64,000 nt of DNA from Malurus cyaneus samueli (lineage: Eukaryota > Chordata > Aves > Passeriformes > Maluridae), in contig CM019214.1 in NCBI GenBank assembly GCA_009741485.1, forward strand, positions 22,466,267 to 22,530,266, written 5' to 3'. The position numbers and the translations under genes are program-made. Shown in pieces: positions 61,080 to 64,000 of this stretch; the first letter of the stretch is position 1; each line of letters begins with the position of its first letter. The notes under the pieces were generated by a model. It did no database searches. It was given only the letters and a program-made list of their open reading frames with translations, and was not told the origin of the DNA.

Positions 61080-61500
61080 TTTGTGCTCCCTGTGACTGAG
61101 CCAGTCACCAAACACCACTTTGCCCACAAATTCCTGTCTCCAAACAACAAGCCTAGTTGGGCACCTTTCCTAATTGGTTCCCTTAATACCTCTACCAAGA
61201 AATTATCAACTTGCTTCAGGACTGCTTGTGTCCATGATATGATGTTCCCAGTTAATGTCTGGAAAGTTAAGACCCCCCATAAGGACAAGGACAGCTGACC
61301 TAGAGATATTCCTTAATTCGTTATAGAATAATTCCTCAGTGTCATGATCTCAGTGTTGATAGTGCATTAACACCATAATACCCTTCTTCACCCTTCCCAG
61401 AGACTCTCAACCATGTCATCACCAGCTGCAGGGACTATACTTTTCAAACCCTCCCTCATATAAAAATCCATCTCCTGACTTATCTGCCCTGTGTATCCTT
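61080..61500 (-). mobile_element. CR1-like endonuclease fragment, antisense
   Basis: On the minus strand the sequence gives 'VLVLMGGLNFPDINWE' in one frame, matching the CR1 endonuclease 'LMGDFN-PDI-W' motif with Asp-Phe altered to Gly-Leu. In a neighbouring frame it gives 'VDNFLVEVLREPIRKGAQL..LLF', matching the following 'DNFL-Q...EPTRGGA-LDLLFTN' segment. The frame shift between the two shows decay. The 5' limit (towards 61,500) is uncertain. Confidence 0.75.
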
Positions 61501-61521
61501 CCTGAGGAGCCTATAGCTATG

Positions 61522-62362
61522 TTATAACACAATAACACAATGAATTTACAGTATTGTATTATTTGGTAAAGACACTTCTTAAATGTAAAATCATTTCTTA
61601 AATGTAAGATCATTTAACCCACATTACTTTAACTTTGCAGTTAAGTAGTTAACCCCCAAGTCTGGGGCCACATAATTATATCAAAGTTATACCTGAGTAT
61701 TACACAACAGGCCTGCAATACATTTAATGCATAGTATCAGTTCAGTTGCTTTATGCATCAGATCTTTGTTTCAAATAAAGTGCTTGTTTCAAATAAATTT
61801 TGCCTTCCCCATGCACAAGCACTGTAAATAAAGCTTCAAAATTACTTGTGCCAAGAGATTGCTTGTGCTTCTGTTCTTTTGAAACTTTTCTTGGAGGCCG
61901 TGCCTTGCACAGGTCAAATAGAGAATAATGTAGGCATTGACTGTCATGAAAACCTTGCTCATAAATTATGCTCCAGATGTCTTGAACATAAGGATAAACT
62001 GTTAATCACAGCAGACCAGTAAACATCTTAATATGAAGATCATCCTTCTCCTTCTTTTTATGGTGTGACAGAGGGGACACAATGTTTAAATTTCCTTGGG
62101 AGTCTGCGTTGCACTTCACATATAGTGGAAGTTTATGTTTCTTGGATTGTTGTAAGCCAACACATTCAACTGCATTTAACTGAATGAGATGGGGGAAAGA
62201 GCAGAAGGAAAATTGCAGAAGTATTCTTCCTGTGAGTGCTGCATTTTGTGCACCCAAAGTGCTTATGAACTTCCAAGAGCTTTGTAAAAACCACCTCCGT
62301 TTTGACAGAATCAAAAGCCAGGGGAACAGAAAATGGTGCAATGTTTGGGGTTTAATGCTCTG
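61522..62362 (+). repeat. Unclassified dispersed repeat, copy 2, interrupted
   Basis: 61,522-61,763 and 62,145-62,362 together correspond to the uninterrupted copy at 48,451-48,894, in the same orientation. Between them lies a 381-base segment absent from copy 1, with the three bases GAT shared at both edges. The extra segment has several AATAAA motifs in its first 80 bases. Copy 2 also carries a 20-base tandem duplication (about 61,576-61,615) that copy 1 lacks. Confidence 0.8.
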
Positions 62363-64000
62363 TTCTGGTCTGAAGATCAGACAGTTCAGTCCAGTGGGAA
62401 ACATTCCTCTCTCAGCAGCATTCTTTTGAAATAACTGAAAATATACCCCATTGCATAGCAGAAGTTGAAGGATTTAGCTGACATTTTTTCTGTAAACCTT
62501 ACTTTGACTTCCAGTGCCCTAGTGCAAGTACACATTCTTGGCATTCTTGGTGAGAGTACTTGATGCTTGCAGCCTTGCTGGAGACTCTTGTCGTAGACTC
62601 CAGGGGTTTTAAATGTCACTCAGACCTGTTTCTGGGGAGTAGGCTATGGGGAGTGAAACCTGTGCATGTTTTCACTGTACAAGACCCTCTCTGTCGCTTG
62701 TCAGGGTTTTCTTGTCAGAGCCGGTACTCTGTGGTCTCTTGTGTGCTGTGTGGTGGCTGCCCCTGTCTGGCAGCCAAGGCTCCACCCATCTGGGCTGGGG
62801 ACAAAAGTGGGAGGGCACGTTTAGAGCAGCTCTTGGGTAAGCCAGCTAATCAGATGAGAAAAAGGCAAATGATGCAAAAGTGATCATTCACCACCTCCTG
62901 GCAGCAGACCAATGCCCAGCTAGCCTCCGAGTGATTGCTGTTTGAGTTAAATCCATATTCTGCCACCAGCCCTCACCAGTTTTATTGCTGGGCATGGAAC
63001 CACAGTGGTATGAGTGATGCTTTTGATCAGCTGGGCTCTGCAGTCACAGCTGTGCCCCCTCCCAGACTCTTGCTCACCCCCAGCCTGCTCCCCAGCACGA
63101 GAAGTGGAGAAAACCTTGAGGCTCTGCAAGTTCCCCAGCAGACATAATGCTGGTGTGCTATCAACACTGCTCTGGCCACCAGTCTGTGCCAGAGCTGGAC
63201 CACAGAGCTGCCACGGAGAACATGGGCTCCATCCAGGCACACCCAGTACGGTTGTTGTGATTGACAAAGGAAGTGCACTGTGGACAATTGTCTCTTTCTT
63301 TTCCAGGCCTGTATTTTGCTGTACTTGTAAGAAAAGGTTAAAAGGGGACAGAATAATAGAAATGGCACAGAACAAGCAAATCATAGAGACTTGCTGAATT
63401 CTCTGCTCAAATTATGCCCCTATGCGTGTACACGCACACAGATATCTGCTCTTACTAGCAGAATCCACAGTGGGTGGCTTTCGTCAGATGCTAATGGAAG
63501 AGATCATCTTTGGCAGAATAATGATGGTACTATATTGTAGTCACAATGAAAGCATTTTTGTAACAGGAGCTTATGGTAAGTGTAGCACATAAATTATTAT
63601 TAAAATGCTAACAGGTTTCTATAAACCAAATAAACGCTACCTATTGGTAGTGTAATATAGAATTTATAATATATTTTAGCTTATAATTTCTAAATCCTAA
63701 CAACTTATGATGCCTAGTGACTTGCACCCTCTGCAAATCAAGTCAAATCTTTGTCCAAGATTTGCTTGATCAAACAAGTTATAATCCAGATTCTCAAAAC
63801 ATATAAAAGAATGAGTCACTCCCTCCATTGTCAGAAGATACAAACAATGGTGGAGGCATCCCTGCTGCCGGAGGGTCATGGGTTTCACTGTCCCACTGCC
63901 AGCTCTGGTTCCAGTCCCCCCTTATTCCTCAGAACTGCTTGGATCTCTGGACCAAGAGATCTCTGGACCAGTTCCGTGGGCTGTTGTGCTTTTCCTCCCT
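62363..64000. other. Intergenic DNA to the window end
   Basis: No gene recognised. Open frames of 60-145 codons on both strands in 62,560-63,400 lie in a moderately GC-richer stretch and show no known family. A short 16-base tandem repeat (gatctctggacca units) is at about 63,942-63,970. TLR8 or a second TLR7, if present in this genome, would lie beyond the window. Confidence 0.5.

Noticed and set aside
62560..63400. Several overlapping open frames near the window end
   Set aside because: Both strands are open to similar lengths, with no recognisable domain.

Overview
This is vertebrate nuclear DNA and almost certainly a bird. It has large GT-AG introns, a CpG-island promoter, CR1 LINE fragments as the only recognisable transposons, and a compact PRPS2-TLR7 neighbourhood that matches the conserved amniote gene order. 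The TLR7 protein looks avian, with a total length of 1047 residues if the predicted upstream start is right. A passerine or other neoavian bird is my guess, but the window alone does not settle the lineage.

Layout. Positions 1 to about 23,800 are AT-rich intergenic DNA in which I recognise no gene. They hold one decayed antisense CR1 LINE (about 14,730-15,640), one possible ancient dispersed repeat near 18,970 and scattered A/T tracts. A CpG island at about 23,860-24,815 carries the PRPS2 promoter. PRPS2 (phosphoribosyl pyrophosphate synthetase 2) covers 24,186-46,765 in seven coding exons that splice into a complete 318-residue enzyme, followed by a 3'UTR with two poly(A) signals (about 46,930 and 47,454). 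From about 47,480 to 52,980 is intergenic DNA with an unclassified repeat and a CR1 fragment. TLR7 follows: a predicted short exon whose last codon is the start ATG (52,983-53,039), an intron of about 3.3 kb, and one large exon (56,339-59,479) holding essentially the whole receptor. The last 4.2 kb is repeat-rich: two CR1 pieces in opposite orientation and a second copy of the unclassified repeat.

Function. The two genes are neighbours by ancestry and do not form a pathway. PRPS2 makes PRPP for nucleotide synthesis in the cytosol. TLR7 is an endosomal sensor of single-stranded RNA that signals through MyD88.

Most useful observations: (1) the TLR7 start codon is probably in a separate upstream exon; (2) a duplicated block around a single N in PRPS2 intron 2 looks like two alleles left unmerged in the assembly; (3) two direct copies of an unclassified repeat flank TLR7; (4) there are unusual residues in the TLR7 BB loop and at the first base of PRPS2 exon 7. 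I found no clearly new biological system here.
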